DNA of 64,000 nucleotides. Source: Paratinospora sagittata (Eukaryota > Streptophyta > Magnoliopsida > Ranunculales > Menispermaceae). The notes under the pieces are model-generated. The model made no database searches. It saw nothing but the letters and a program-made list of their open reading frames with translations, and was not told where the DNA came from. The translations under genes and the position numbers were made by a program. Of the stretch, positions 13,114 to 24,000 are shown piece by piece (the first letter of the stretch is position 1; each line of letters begins with the position of its first letter). The stretch is taken from assembly GCA_035771175.1 (NCBI GenBank), contig CM069593.1, positions 19,869,956 through 19,933,955 on the forward strand, read 5' to 3'.

Positions 13114-14065
13114 GGTTGAGCTAGCCAAACATAATTATTTAATTACTAGGTCGAATGGCAAACTGGACAGTTGATTTTTTACTATTGGATTATCACTGGA
13201 AAAAAAATTATTGGGCCTATTTGTCTCTGGAAAAAAAATTATTTACTTTTTGTAAAGAGAAGATAGGTACTTTTGCTGACTGCCAACAATAGTAGATTTA
13301 TCGCTTCAAGAGCAATTTTTCCATCTGTATAAATTTTTTTTAGAAGAATAACCCCAGGTACAATTGCCCTCACCAATGGGTATCGAGCCTCACCTTTCCA
13401 CTAATCCTATACCAACATACGACTTGTCTCTGAGGTCACCCCCAAAGACTAGAAAAGGGTTGCCGCTCAGTAAAAAATCAAGTCTCCGTTTTGCAAATCA
13501 AGTCTCCGTTTTGCCCATACAAACTTGAAGTTGAGACCTTCCTAGATAGGTTCTTGTCACCCACCGCTTGACCATCGAACCAACACTCTCTTGACACTTT
13601 TCCATCTTTATAATGTACTTAACTCAATTAAGCTTTTTTTAACTATATAGAGTTAGTTACATAAATCTGTTTTCTTCACTCCAATATAGAGTTAGATTTA
13701 CCATTCTAATTACAAAAAAGTTAGACCTTTCCATCTTTATAATATGACAAAACAAAATATAAATCTTATAATTGGAACAAAACTAACTATCCTTAGTTTA
13801 AAAGTGAGTGGAGTTGAGACATGAGCATCGTGACAGGATTTGATCAAACTTGATCAAACTTGAACGGACAAAGGGAGACAATCAGAAATGAAGAAAACGC
13901 CTTCATTATTTGCAATTTTTCTTTTTTTTAAGAAATTTCTTGCTCCTTAGGTCAAACCTTTTTTTTAGTAGCTAATAAGAAACTTAAAACTATCTTTCAT
14001 ATATATAAAATCAATGTACCTCAAAGATCAATATTGTAAAGTTTAACGTAAACACCTAATATTAG
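13114..14065. other. intergenic region with repeat scraps
   Basis: No gene was recognised. A degraded copy of the dispersed repeat described at 35026 starts near 13624. A tgatcaaactt doublet occurs near 13840-13861. The rest is AT-rich. Confidence 0.45.
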
Positions 14066-14226
14066 GTTGAATGAGTGGCAGAGTCAAGGGGTTTAAGGTT
14101 CTACTATAAAATAGATCGTAAGTTTAAATCACTTCATTCACACAATGTCATCCTTAGGTGTTTGTGGCCATAGCCCAAGGAACTAGCGAGGGAGGGGGCC
14201 CGAACTTAAAAAAAAAAAAAAAAAAA
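14066..14226 (+). mobile_element. possible tRNA-derived SINE with poly-A tail
   Basis: The segment begins with a degraded box-A-like phrase (gagtggcagag), has a weak box-B-like phrase (gtaagtttaaatcac) about 45 bp later, and ends in a 19-bp A run at 14208-14226. The order fits a tRNA-derived SINE. Both boxes are poor and no target duplication was found, so the call is tentative. Confidence 0.35.
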
Positions 14227-14337
14227 TTGAGTGTAAATAAATGTCTCGAGAAGTGTATTTAAGTATGTTTCAGTGCTTGAGAGATTTAAGTCGAATACTA
14301 ATAGGGTACCCAACATCTAAAAAAATTAGGTTACACC

Positions 14338-14905
14338 TAGGGGTGGTAAAATGGCTTCGGACTCGTTTGTCCCTTTTCGTCCACCCCGTTTCAAAATGGG
14401 TACAGACAAAAACTTTTATAAACCATGTCGGGTACAAACAAAATTTTTGTCCGTTTTAAAAAGCTGGGTCGAGTCCGGACGGGAGCTTAAAAAATTGGGT
14501 ATCCGGGTCCGGTTCTACTTAATATAATCATATAAGGGGTAACAAATGAATAATTTAATTTTGTGATGCCCATGCCTTTTAACCAAGTTTTGAAACTTGC
14601 AACCTTTTTAATTTTCTTCTTTCTTAATCACATTAAAAGTTGGAGACACTTATTTACTTTTATTGTCATTTATTATAAACTTCATTGAATTTATATGATG
14701 TTATGTTATGAGGTACAAGTGATATTAAATTGTTTAGTATAATATTTAAGAATTTATTAGGTACATACTACTAGAAGCGGATAAAATTTGGCTACCCAAT
14801 TTTTAAAACATACGGGTATGGACGAACATGTGTTGTCCATTTTTTTAACCTAACCGTTAGTATAAAATGTTATCTGTATCAGTACCCGATTTTTCGCCGT
14901 CCCTA
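14338..14905. mobile_element. small terminal-inverted-repeat DNA transposon
   Basis: The left end reads taggggtggtaaaatgg. The right end, on the opposite strand, reads tagggacggcgaaaaat. The interior alternates phrases such as gggtacagac, cgggtaca and gggtatccgggtccgg with their inverted counterparts near 14815-14890. This layout is common in small plant DNA elements that start with a g(g)ggtggcaaaa motif. There is no coding capacity, and I could not define a target duplication. Confidence 0.55.
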
Positions 14906-15661
14906 GTTCCATCTAAGTTAGGGCGGAATATTCTCCTCTTTAGACCTTGAGGTTAGACAAGACATTCAACATGTTCTTTCCATGTATGCCCTATCCAACA
15001 ATTGGGACTTGGTACGCTTAAAAGACTTTGTTTTGCTCCAAACAATGAGAAAACCTAAAATTCTAGATGTTCACTAATTATTATTGAAGCATCTTGAATT
15101 TTCCAATCAGTAGCTCTGAAAAGAGAATCTCATAATTTATATAGAGGTTTAATTATCAAAGTACTTTGAGTCTATTGTCAGTAGCCTTATCTTTCATTGC
15201 AAGACTCCCTTCTTATATATAAATTGAAGTCTTTAATGTCGCAGGGTTATGTTAAAAAGATAAAATTATAAATAAAAGGTGGAGTGCTTATATAATTAGT
15301 CTAAAACAGGGTTTTAGATAAATTGGTTTGATTGTCAGTCTTTATTATTAAAATGATCCCTTGCTTTGTAAAAGCCCCCTGAGTGATGCAGACTGGCCTT
15401 GCCATGTCCAGTCATTCAAGCCCACAAAAAATTAGGAATCTCAATAATTATTTATAAGTTGTCCTTAATTTCTCTTGACAAAATCATCTGTTTTTTTTAA
15501 CTAATTCCTTCCAATAAGGCATATCATGAGTGCAACAAAAACACCCAGAATCATGACGAACTCATTGAATACATACATCAGTAGCAGTACTAATGATGAT
15601 AATTGATAAATAAGATCTAAGCAGCAAACTAAAGTTGCCATATGTGGAAGCAACTGAGAAG

Positions 15662-17144
15662 TTAAGGAGCTATAGCTGCTTTGAACTCAAATCCCTGGTT
15701 CACAAAAGCCCCAATAATCCCCATCTTTGCTGTTGCTAAGTCCATCTGATCTTGATAATCCTCTATAAACTGTTTCCACATTTGAAAAGCCAAAAAAAAA
15801 AAAAAAGAAGAATTTAATTAATAACAAAATTAACCTGATGAAATCACATGGAAGACGAGGAATTAGTAAGAAAAGGGTTCCTGATGCTTACATTGATAGT
15901 GATTGAAAATTTGTACACAACTCCCTCAGAAACTGTTGCAAAGTTTGAGCTTTGGACATCAAAATTACATGGTAGGTAATCAAGAGATTTATAAAGAGCT
16001 GCTGCAACACCATCTCCCTTGTTACACACCATCCTCACATAAAACTCCTTTTCCTCTACTTGAAACACATCCATCTGGAATACAAATTTTATGGTCATTA
16101 CAATACTGAAAGTACTGATCATGAATTAGAGACTAATCAAGAGACTTTGCACCTGCACAATCTGCTTGCAATTGGCATGCTTATGATCTGCTCCAAGTTG
16201 GGTCTCGTTTAAATTTTGAACTAGGCCTTGCAATCTCGTCCCCTTTCCTTTCATTGATGATTCTAATGCCGCGATTTCAGATTTTAGCCTTTTAGCTTTC
16301 GATTGCAACTCCTGAACATACAAAACTGCGTCTCCTACGATGGAAGTCTTGTCCATCTGCACAATTAAAACTAGCAATTAATACTAGAGCATATTTTTGC
16401 TTAATTGTCATGGTGGTAACAACAACTTTATGTATCTATGTACTAACCTTAGTTATGTTAGGAACCAAAGAACGCAATGCGTAAAGCTTCTCTTTCATTC
16501 TATCCCTTCTTTTCCTCTCTGAAACTAAAACCCTTGAACGATTTGCCGCTGTTCTCTTCGCTGGTTTCGTCGTCGAGAAATCACAATCGCATTTTCAAAA
16601 CTTAAATTTAAAGTAATAAGAATAAATATTTGCTCTTATCTAGAAAATGGCAAAAAGAAAATCGAGGCGTGAATTGTATCCATCAACCTTAACCCCAAAA
16701 TCTTTACACAGATAAAATAAATTTAATAATATTATTTATATTCAAAATAAAGTTACAAATTAAGATAGAAGAATACTCTTTCAAGTCGTTATATTCCTCT
16801 TCCTCTGTACTCTTAACATTAATATCATGATCTCCAGTACTATTACTGATGGGATCAAGATTGAGATTGAGATGGGAAGTAGTAGTAGTAGTACTCGTTG
16901 AGCTGATATTGAAGGGATAGAAATACTGAGGATCATTATCGACGAAAACATCATTGAAGAAAAGACCATCACCACCATAATAATTATAATTTGGGTTGTT
17001 CATGTAACAATTACCAGTACTACTGATGATTGGATCATTTGTGTCTTGATTATCTCCATGAATGAGGTTGATGAATTGCTCAAAGTTGCCACTGTTGATG
17101 AAATCATGCAAATGATGATCCAATGGTAATTGGCCACCCCCCAT
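15662..17144 (-). CDS. FIT: FIT-like bHLH transcription factor (iron-deficiency regulator)
   Basis: The coding sequence is complement(join(15662..15769, 15892..16074, 16153..16356, 16448..16560, 16757..17144)), 331 aa; Arabidopsis FIT is 318 aa. FIT/FER activates root iron-uptake genes (FRO2, IRT1) as a heterodimer with Ib-class bHLH proteins. Family marks are NFEQFINLIHGD near residue 20, the basic region SERKRRDRMKEKLYALRSLVPNITK (split over an intron) at about 143-167, then MDKTSIVGDAVLYVQELQSKAKRLK at 168 onward, and the C-terminal MDVFQVEEKEFYVRMVCNKG and NQGFEF blocks. The basic region lacks the usual His at its first DNA-contact position, as in FIT. Exons 3-5 are firm. The exon 1/2 junction is least certain: donor 16756 (gtaact) and acceptor ccag at 16561-16564 keep frame, but the acceptor has a weak pyrimidine tract. 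Confidence 0.9.
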
Positions 17145-17221
17145 TAATTCTGATAGGAGGATATAGCTATTTCTATATTACGAGCAAATGTATAGTTGCG
17201 GTACTACAGCATATATACTAG

Positions 17222-17229
17222 TATTTATA
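17222..17229 (-). promoter_or_regulatory. probable TATA box of the FIT-like gene
   Basis: Read on the minus strand the sequence is tataaata, 78 bp upstream of the ATG at 17144. This predicts a leader of about 45-50 nt. Nothing else upstream was recognised as a specific iron-response element. Confidence 0.5.
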
Positions 17230-17402
17230 CATATAGATGCCCATAAATTAAGTACTACTCGTGCTAGCTTATGCTGCTTCCATGAGAGTCAAAGCGGATT
17301 GTGAGATCACCACAGTTGATTTTAAAATGAGAAGAATTTTAAATAAATAATTATAAGTTAAATAATATCACTATCTACATATAGTTAAATAATATACTTT
17401 AC

Positions 17403-17583
17403 TTTACCAACAAGTGATTAGCTCAGTGAAAGCGAACTGAGTCCTAAGGTCATCTATGCATAGAAGTTTCAAGGTTCGATTTTTGGAAGCGCAATCATTG
17501 AAAGAGGTCTACCATTCCGTTCCCGCCTTAAATAAGGATTAGTCCCGACCTAAAGGATGTAGGGATACCTCGTAAAAAATAAC

Positions 17584-17651
<68 letters not shown>
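17403..17651 (+). mobile_element. tRNA-derived SINE with (AAT)n tail
   Basis: A box-A-like ttagctcagtgaaagcg near 17415 and a box-B-like aggttcgattt near 17472 mark a tRNA-derived head. The body continues with gttcccgccttaaataagga and ends in a long AAT tract. The ends are flanked by 15-bp duplications (aataatatactttac at 17388-17402, aataatatattttac at 17652-17666; 14 of 15 match). The same family recurs at 55476-55665. Confidence 0.8.

Positions 17652-17656
<5 letters not shown>
17583..17656 (+). repeat. (AAT)n microsatellite
   Basis: About 24 uninterrupted AAT units form the tail of the SINE. Such a tract is expected to vary in length between individuals. Confidence 0.9.
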
Positions 17657-17658
<2 letters not shown>

Positions 17659-17666
17659 TATTTTAC

Positions 17667-18719
17667 AAGGAATAACATTGTGTTGATAACAGGCAATTGT
17701 ATTTGAGATTAATTGTTCTATAAGTAATCTGTTAGTTTCTTAATTCGGACGCTTTCATAAATTATTAGAAGATAAATTCTTATAGCTAAGAAAACTGGAA
17801 AAGAAATTATCAGAGCAAGAAGGAAGTAAAGCCTTATATTTGAATCTCAAAGATTGCGGACTTGTCCTGTGTTTTTAATGGTGAATTTGCAAAAACTAAC
17901 CTATCTATCAGATTTTTCCTTTATTCATTTCTTCTATTTTATGATTACTTCATAATCTAAGAATGACATGAACAGTTATTAGTTACTAAAAAAAAAAAAA
18001 TCAAGCATTAAATCACTCTGACTCTGTTTTTTTGGCTTTAAGGAAGCATGGACATTAGACCCATATGCTTACCATTTTACATTAATAAGAGTAAAAGAAT
18101 TTAAAATTTTAAATTAAAAGATAAAAATAGACAATAAAAAAGAAAAAAGAAATGATAGGACATTACATAAGATAAATGATCATTTTTTTAAAGTCAAAAG
18201 CCAATTTATAGTACTTTGTTTTGACTAAGCACAGGTTGACTTTGCAATATTACACTCCTATTCTTCAATAACTTAAGTATTTTTATAAGATTGAGTTGTA
18301 TTATATGTTGAGTGCATAATTTGTTGTTATAATTTAAGTACATGGCGTGATTAAGTGCAAGGTAAGAGCGTAGAACATGAATCAGATAAGTAGTTTTTCA
18401 AGAATAAAAGTTTTATCAACCTTAGAAAACAGAAACTCCTTGAACCTATAAGAAAGGCATTTAAATTTTCATATAAAAAACTAAAATTTAATAGGCGATG
18501 AGAAGTATAATTATTAATTAATAGATCCCGCCTGTGAAGCATGCATTAATAGATCAGTTACAAAATTTCATGCAAATTAAAAATAATGAGCCCATGTATA
18601 TGCAAACATACCAATTTAGTTTGATAGAGATTATCCTTTGATCAAATAGTAATTGACTATTGCAAATTGCAAGTTTAAGAAATTGCAAACACACCAATAC
18701 ATACCAAATTGCAACTTCG
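17667..18719. other. intergenic region, nothing recognised
   Basis: AT-rich sequence with an A run at 17989-18000. No coding frame, RNA gene or transposon end could be supported. Confidence 0.5.
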
Positions 18720-19195
18720 TTATGTATTGCTAGTGCTGATGACACGGGTCATATCTTTTTTGAATGCCCTTTTTCGTTGAGGATTTGGGATGAGTGGCAC
18801 ATTAAAGTTGATAATTACTTTTCGCGCCCAAGGTCAGTGGAGGATGTCCTCTCGATTGCACACATTCAAAGACTATAGGCAAATCAAGATTATGAGAATG
18901 GCGAACCTAGCATCATTGTAGATGATTTGGATGAAACACAACCATCATATTTTTTATGGACTGTCTAGAAGAATGGAGGAGGTGTCGAACGACGTTCTTC
19001 TTTAAAGCGGTGGCTTGACTTTCAAATTAAATGGGGCCTTCCCCATTAATGATTGGATGAGCAACTGGGGTGCATGGTTGTTATGAAGGCTTTTCATTGT
19101 CTTTGATTGTTCCCTTTGTCTTTTCAGTTTCTGTTTGAGTACTACTGGTACTCTTTTTGTTGTACCTCTTGCAACGAATAAAAAAGATCTAATTC
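18720..19195 (+). mobile_element. LINE 3' relic (zf-RVT end)
   Basis: A + strand frame reads ADDTGHIFFECPFSLRIWDE, matching the zinc-binding reverse-transcriptase-associated domain (CxxxxxTxxHxFxxCxxxxxxW) at the C-terminus of plant L1-type LINEs, with the first Cys within CIASADDT. Frameshifts follow. The segment ends in phrases typical of a LINE 3' UTR (actactggtactctttttgttg) near 19141-19164. It is 5'-truncated and non-functional. Confidence 0.65.
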
Positions 19196-21033
19196 TAGAA
19201 TAATCTATCTACTCATCTTTGGTCATATGATCCAATAGCTGCACTTGAATTCGTAGCAAGTTCGATCTGGTTGTAATTCCTACTATAACATCATTGCTTC
19301 TCTCAAACATTTCTTCTTGTAATTCTCAAAGAACCTCTCAATTGCAAGAACTAAAATAACACTTCCATACCTGATTTTCAAGTTGAAAGGCATCATCTAA
19401 AAAGCCCAAAAACAAACAAAAAAGTGAGCCAGAGAAAACTTTGGACTCTTTTCAAAGTTTTTAAATGATAGTGACAACACCGAGGCTACAAGTTTAAAAT
19501 AGGAGAAAGGGCGAGTGACCAAGAAAAGAGTGGTACTATTATTATTGTGGCTATAAGTGTTGTGTGGTTATATTTAGGAAATTGTTCTTCAAATAGGAAC
19601 ATATGGGCCATAAATGCCTTGTTTGGGAACAAGGCGGCGTTTTCACCCAAAAGCACTTTCGTCAAAACCCAAAAGCAACCGCAAACGCAAAAGCAGAGAG
19701 AAAGGAGCTTTACCAAAATGTTCTAAAAATATCCGAAAATTGTGTTTCAAATCCAAAGGGAATCTTATTGTGGTACCGTCAAGGACATTTTTATGAAGAG
19801 AAGTGTTTATGGGACTATTCCATGGGCATCCATGACTTTGGAAGTGGAAAACATGTGGGCCATTTGGTGAAACCCTGATGCCTTGCAAGTATCCACTGAC
19901 CAAATGGGTGCATTAGAATCTAGTTTTGCTGAGCCAATTCTTCCCACCTACTGCTTAGAACAAAACAAAAATAAAATAAAGTTAAAAAATAAAATAAAGT
20001 TAAAAAATAAAATAAAGTTAAAAGGGAGAGAGCAAGATCACAAAAACATCAGCCAACTCTGAACTCATTGGTTAGCCAAACAGCAAAGATGGTCAAATCT
20101 CATCTTGAAACATGTATGAAGTTCACCACGTCTGAAATAGTAAAGTTAGCTGTCGATGTACCTAAAACTTGCACAACATTGGAATCAACCTTATTCAGTT
20201 ATTTAGCACAAAGACAGCTTGGATTCCATGAATAGATCTGAATATCTACTTAACTTCTAAGGAGCAAATTTAGAGGCCGAGTAATGGGAAACACAAGCCC
20301 CAAGTGGTAGCCTTAGATAGGAAATTGGACCTCCAAGGGAAATGCATCCATGGCACCATTCTTGTCACCAAGAACCGTGAGTAGAGAATGCCTACGCTGT
20401 CTTATGTAAGGGGACTCTCATCTAGCAAACTGTTAAAAGACTCTACTACCAAAGAAGTTGGTTCAACTCTTGCTTAGGGATCACCCATTCAAGGGCAGGT
20501 GCTACATTCAACTGGCTGGCTCCACTACCAAAGAAGGGCTGAGCTAAGTCAAGTTACCTGAGTAACATGAAAAGCTAGCTCATTATTTAAGGAGAGAATT
20601 CTTGGTCCCATCTCAAATTTAAGTTAGTGCAAACTCTAGTTTCTACATATTTAGATGAGACCCTCGTATAAGGAGCCATTAGAAGGCCTTGTAACTTGTG
20701 TGAAGGTCATTTATAAACCATACTCTGCAGGCCCCCTGGGGAAACTTAGTATATTTTTATTTTTATGTAAAAAAATATATATGAAGGGGAGAGGTCGTAA
20801 ATATGACAAAAAGAGAAAAAAAGAGAGAATAAGCCCATTAATTCACCTCTCTAATCCTGAAGTATGTCCTTTTTCAGTCTGATAAAGCAGCCTTCCTGAG
20901 AACAAGGCTATTTTTTCCACCACCAGAAAAAACCTGATTTTGACTTGCGGAAAGTCACCTCCTGGAATAAGAAAAAGTTATTTTCATGCTGCAGACATCA
21001 TGCATACGTGCTCATTTCTTTTTGATCATTTCG
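19196..21033. other. intergenic region downstream of the pullulanase gene
   Basis: No gene was recognised. At about 19966-20022 a 17-18-bp unit (aaaataaaataaagtta) is repeated three times in tandem. The last few hundred bases before 21034 probably contain the 3' UTR of the pullulanase gene, which is transcribed leftward. Confidence 0.5.
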
Positions 21034-24000
21034 TCAAGATTTTAGCAAAAATTGCCTTACTTTTTCTAATTTAGATGAGCGAGATTCAACAAACACTGAT
21101 GTTGTCCTTGGAGGTATCGTGAACCTTCCACTACAAGCCTCATACTCCGAGTTTTTCACTAAATTGTCACTTGACCTCAACTGCACCAATAGTGCCCACC
21201 CCCCACCCCCCACCCCCACAAAAAAAATTAATAAATTAATAAATAAATAAATAAAGAAGTTATCTTTCCATCATAAATTTTCACCTAAAAACAATTAGCT
21301 TTAGAATCAGAAAATGACTAATAAAGATGAACTAACCTGCAAAGGATGCAGTTGAAGGTTTCTTGCACGCAGTGCAGGGCTCATAAATGAAACTTCAATT
21401 GGGAGTGCATTGAAGAGAACAACAATGTAAGAAAAGCTGTTGGGAGAACAGAATAGCTATTCAATCATCCAATGACTCTAGTTTATTCAGGGGAGAAAAA
21501 AAAAAAGCAATTAAACATTTCACTCACAGTGGGTCTAGTTGGACTAATCCAGGCATGCCTTGATGACCATCTTCAATGCTCATCACAATGGTCCCCGCAA
21601 TCCTTGATGGACCAGTATTATGGAAACGTACCCTTTCCTGTATCAGAACCACTATATGAAGGTTGAAATGGATGTAAGAGATTAAAGAAGTAAATGAAGC
21701 ATCAAATCAGAATGTAACAACAAAAATCATTAGCTGACCCATAGAGTTCAAAGAAGACAAAACTGCCAAAGGTACATCATTTATGACAAGCAGCAAATTA
21801 GCATATGTTACCCTTATTTCTCAAGAGGAAAGCTACCTTGATGTGAGCTAGGTGAGATAGGCCAGGAATCAACCCATCCTTAACCAACCAAATGGCTTCT
21901 TCTGGGCCAATAAAAAATCATCAAAGTACTTTTCACTATAAAAGAAAGGTTAACAAACCCAGAAGATGCAATTTAGAATACATATTACGTAGCCAAGGGC
22001 AAGTTTCCAGCAAAAATTGGAGTTAATTAATTTCCAGATAGATGTTTAAACGCTGGAAATACGGGGTACTCATGTGTATTCCATCTATGGATAACCATTT
22101 TGCATGTAAGGTGGCACAATTTCAGGGAGAAAATGATTTTCCAACACAAAACCTTGACCCATTTGATTACGGCTATTTTGGTCTATTGGATGTTAATGTA
22201 ATCTGTATGTTGATGTATGTAGTGCATGACCCAACACACCTTGAAGACCATGTTCGTAAAGTATGTTATTTTTTGTATTAGCGCAGTACTTCACAACCAG
22301 GAATATATTTTTGTCGACATTGAATACCATGAAAAATCTGTTGGAGGAATCTGTATGTCATAAATGTAATAGTAAAGAAGACAACTTGAACAGCTGAAAA
22401 CAGCAACAAGTGTGCAGATATAAAGGTCTCAGCCCAGGACTTAAGATCATCCAGTACCAAGATTGCAGGATTTGAGACCTTGCTAATGAGCCTTAGCCCA
22501 TTTGATAAAGCTTGTAGCACATAGACCACAACTGCAATTGTCAATCTTGAATTAGAACTGAATACTGGGGGATTTAGTGAAAAATATTGAGACTTACATG
22601 AATGGAATTGAAACAACCACATTAGCATGTAACATACATAATGTATGAGCATACAGACACATAAAAATGCACAAAAATACTTCAAAATTCCCAAAACTCT
22701 AATCAACAACGTATTTATAGTTTGATAGACCAAATGTATATCTCAACTCACTCAAATCAACAAAGCCTTTTTCCAACTATATAGGATCACCTGCACAAAT
22801 TGATTTCCTCCATGCTACTATGAAGCGCTGGCCGAATATTTGGTTATATCACGAGTGAATATTTTGAACTCCATAAGGTGTTTCAATTTACTAAGGTTCA
22901 TTAGTGTTTTTGCAAGGTGACCGATGTGAAGGTTAATATGTTGAAATGTAGTATGGCGGGTATCAATATGGATCATTCGGTTTTGTCAAGGTTGGTTGGG
23001 TCTGCGGTTACTCTTTAGGTTCGTGGCCTATAAAGTAATTAGTCTCCCTCTTGGTGGTAATCCTCAACACTCATCTTTTTGGGATATGATCTCTAAAAGG
23101 TTAAGTGGGCGGAAGAAGAAGTTTTTGTCTTGGGGTGGGAGATTAGCTCTAATTCAATCGGCGTTGATGGTTATCCCAACGTACTATCTCAACATTTTCA
23201 AAATCCCAAGGGGTGTTGCACATGTTATTGAAAGAAGGCTTCTAGAGTTTCTTTGGAAAGGCTCGGATTTCAACAGGAGTCCCCATCTTGTTTGTTGGAG
23301 ATCAGTTCAGAGACTAGTTGCCAAAGGCGACCCGAGGATTGGGAATGTTTGCTTGAGGAATAAGGCTCTGGTGGCTAAATGGCTTTGGAGATTCCCTAGA
23401 GAACAATCTTCGTTATGGGCACGTGTTGTGAGGAGTTGGTATGGGGTTTCAATATTTGGCAGGGAGTCCAGCCTCACTTCTAGGACAACACTTAAGAGCC
23501 CTTGGAAGTTCATATCCTCGATTTACCCACTCTACTCACCGGACATTGTTCCCAATGTTGGAAACGAAGATTCTGTTCACTTTTGGGAAGATAATTGGTG
23601 TGACAATTCTAGCTTCCAAATCCTCTTTCCGCATCTTTTCAGATTGTCTTGTCTTCATAACGCCCCCATTTCATCTTTCTTTTCTTCACCCATTTTTGTC
23701 GATTCTCCTATTCCCTCTTGGAACTTCCATTTGCCTAGACATCTCACTCTTGGGGAAGAAAGTGAGATCTCTTCTCTTTTGTCAAAGTTGGTCTCTGTTA
23801 GGTTTGTGGTTGATTGCCCTGATGGTTTTGTTTGGTCGCTCAATGCTTGTAGCTCGTTACTTCTTGTTCATTCTTCAAGTCCCTTATCGATTGTCCCTAC
23901 CTTCCTCCTCTTCCTAGCTACTTTCATTTGGAATGCTTAGGTTCCATCCAAAATGAAAATGATGGCGTGACCTAGGGCCCTTAACAGGTTGAGCACTAGC

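Noticed and set aside
17403..17480. tRNA gene
   Set aside because: Box A and B are present but the sequence does not fold into a full cloverleaf, has a long tail and target duplications. It is a SINE head. The same applies at 28181, 42703 and 55476.
17583..17656. CRISPR-like or satellite array
   Set aside because: A simple trinucleotide tract forming a SINE tail. There are no spacers and this is a plant nuclear sequence.
22996..23940. Independent 314-aa protein gene
   Set aside because: The sequence is the C-terminal part of a LINE polymerase, 5'-truncated and lying inside a pullulanase intron.
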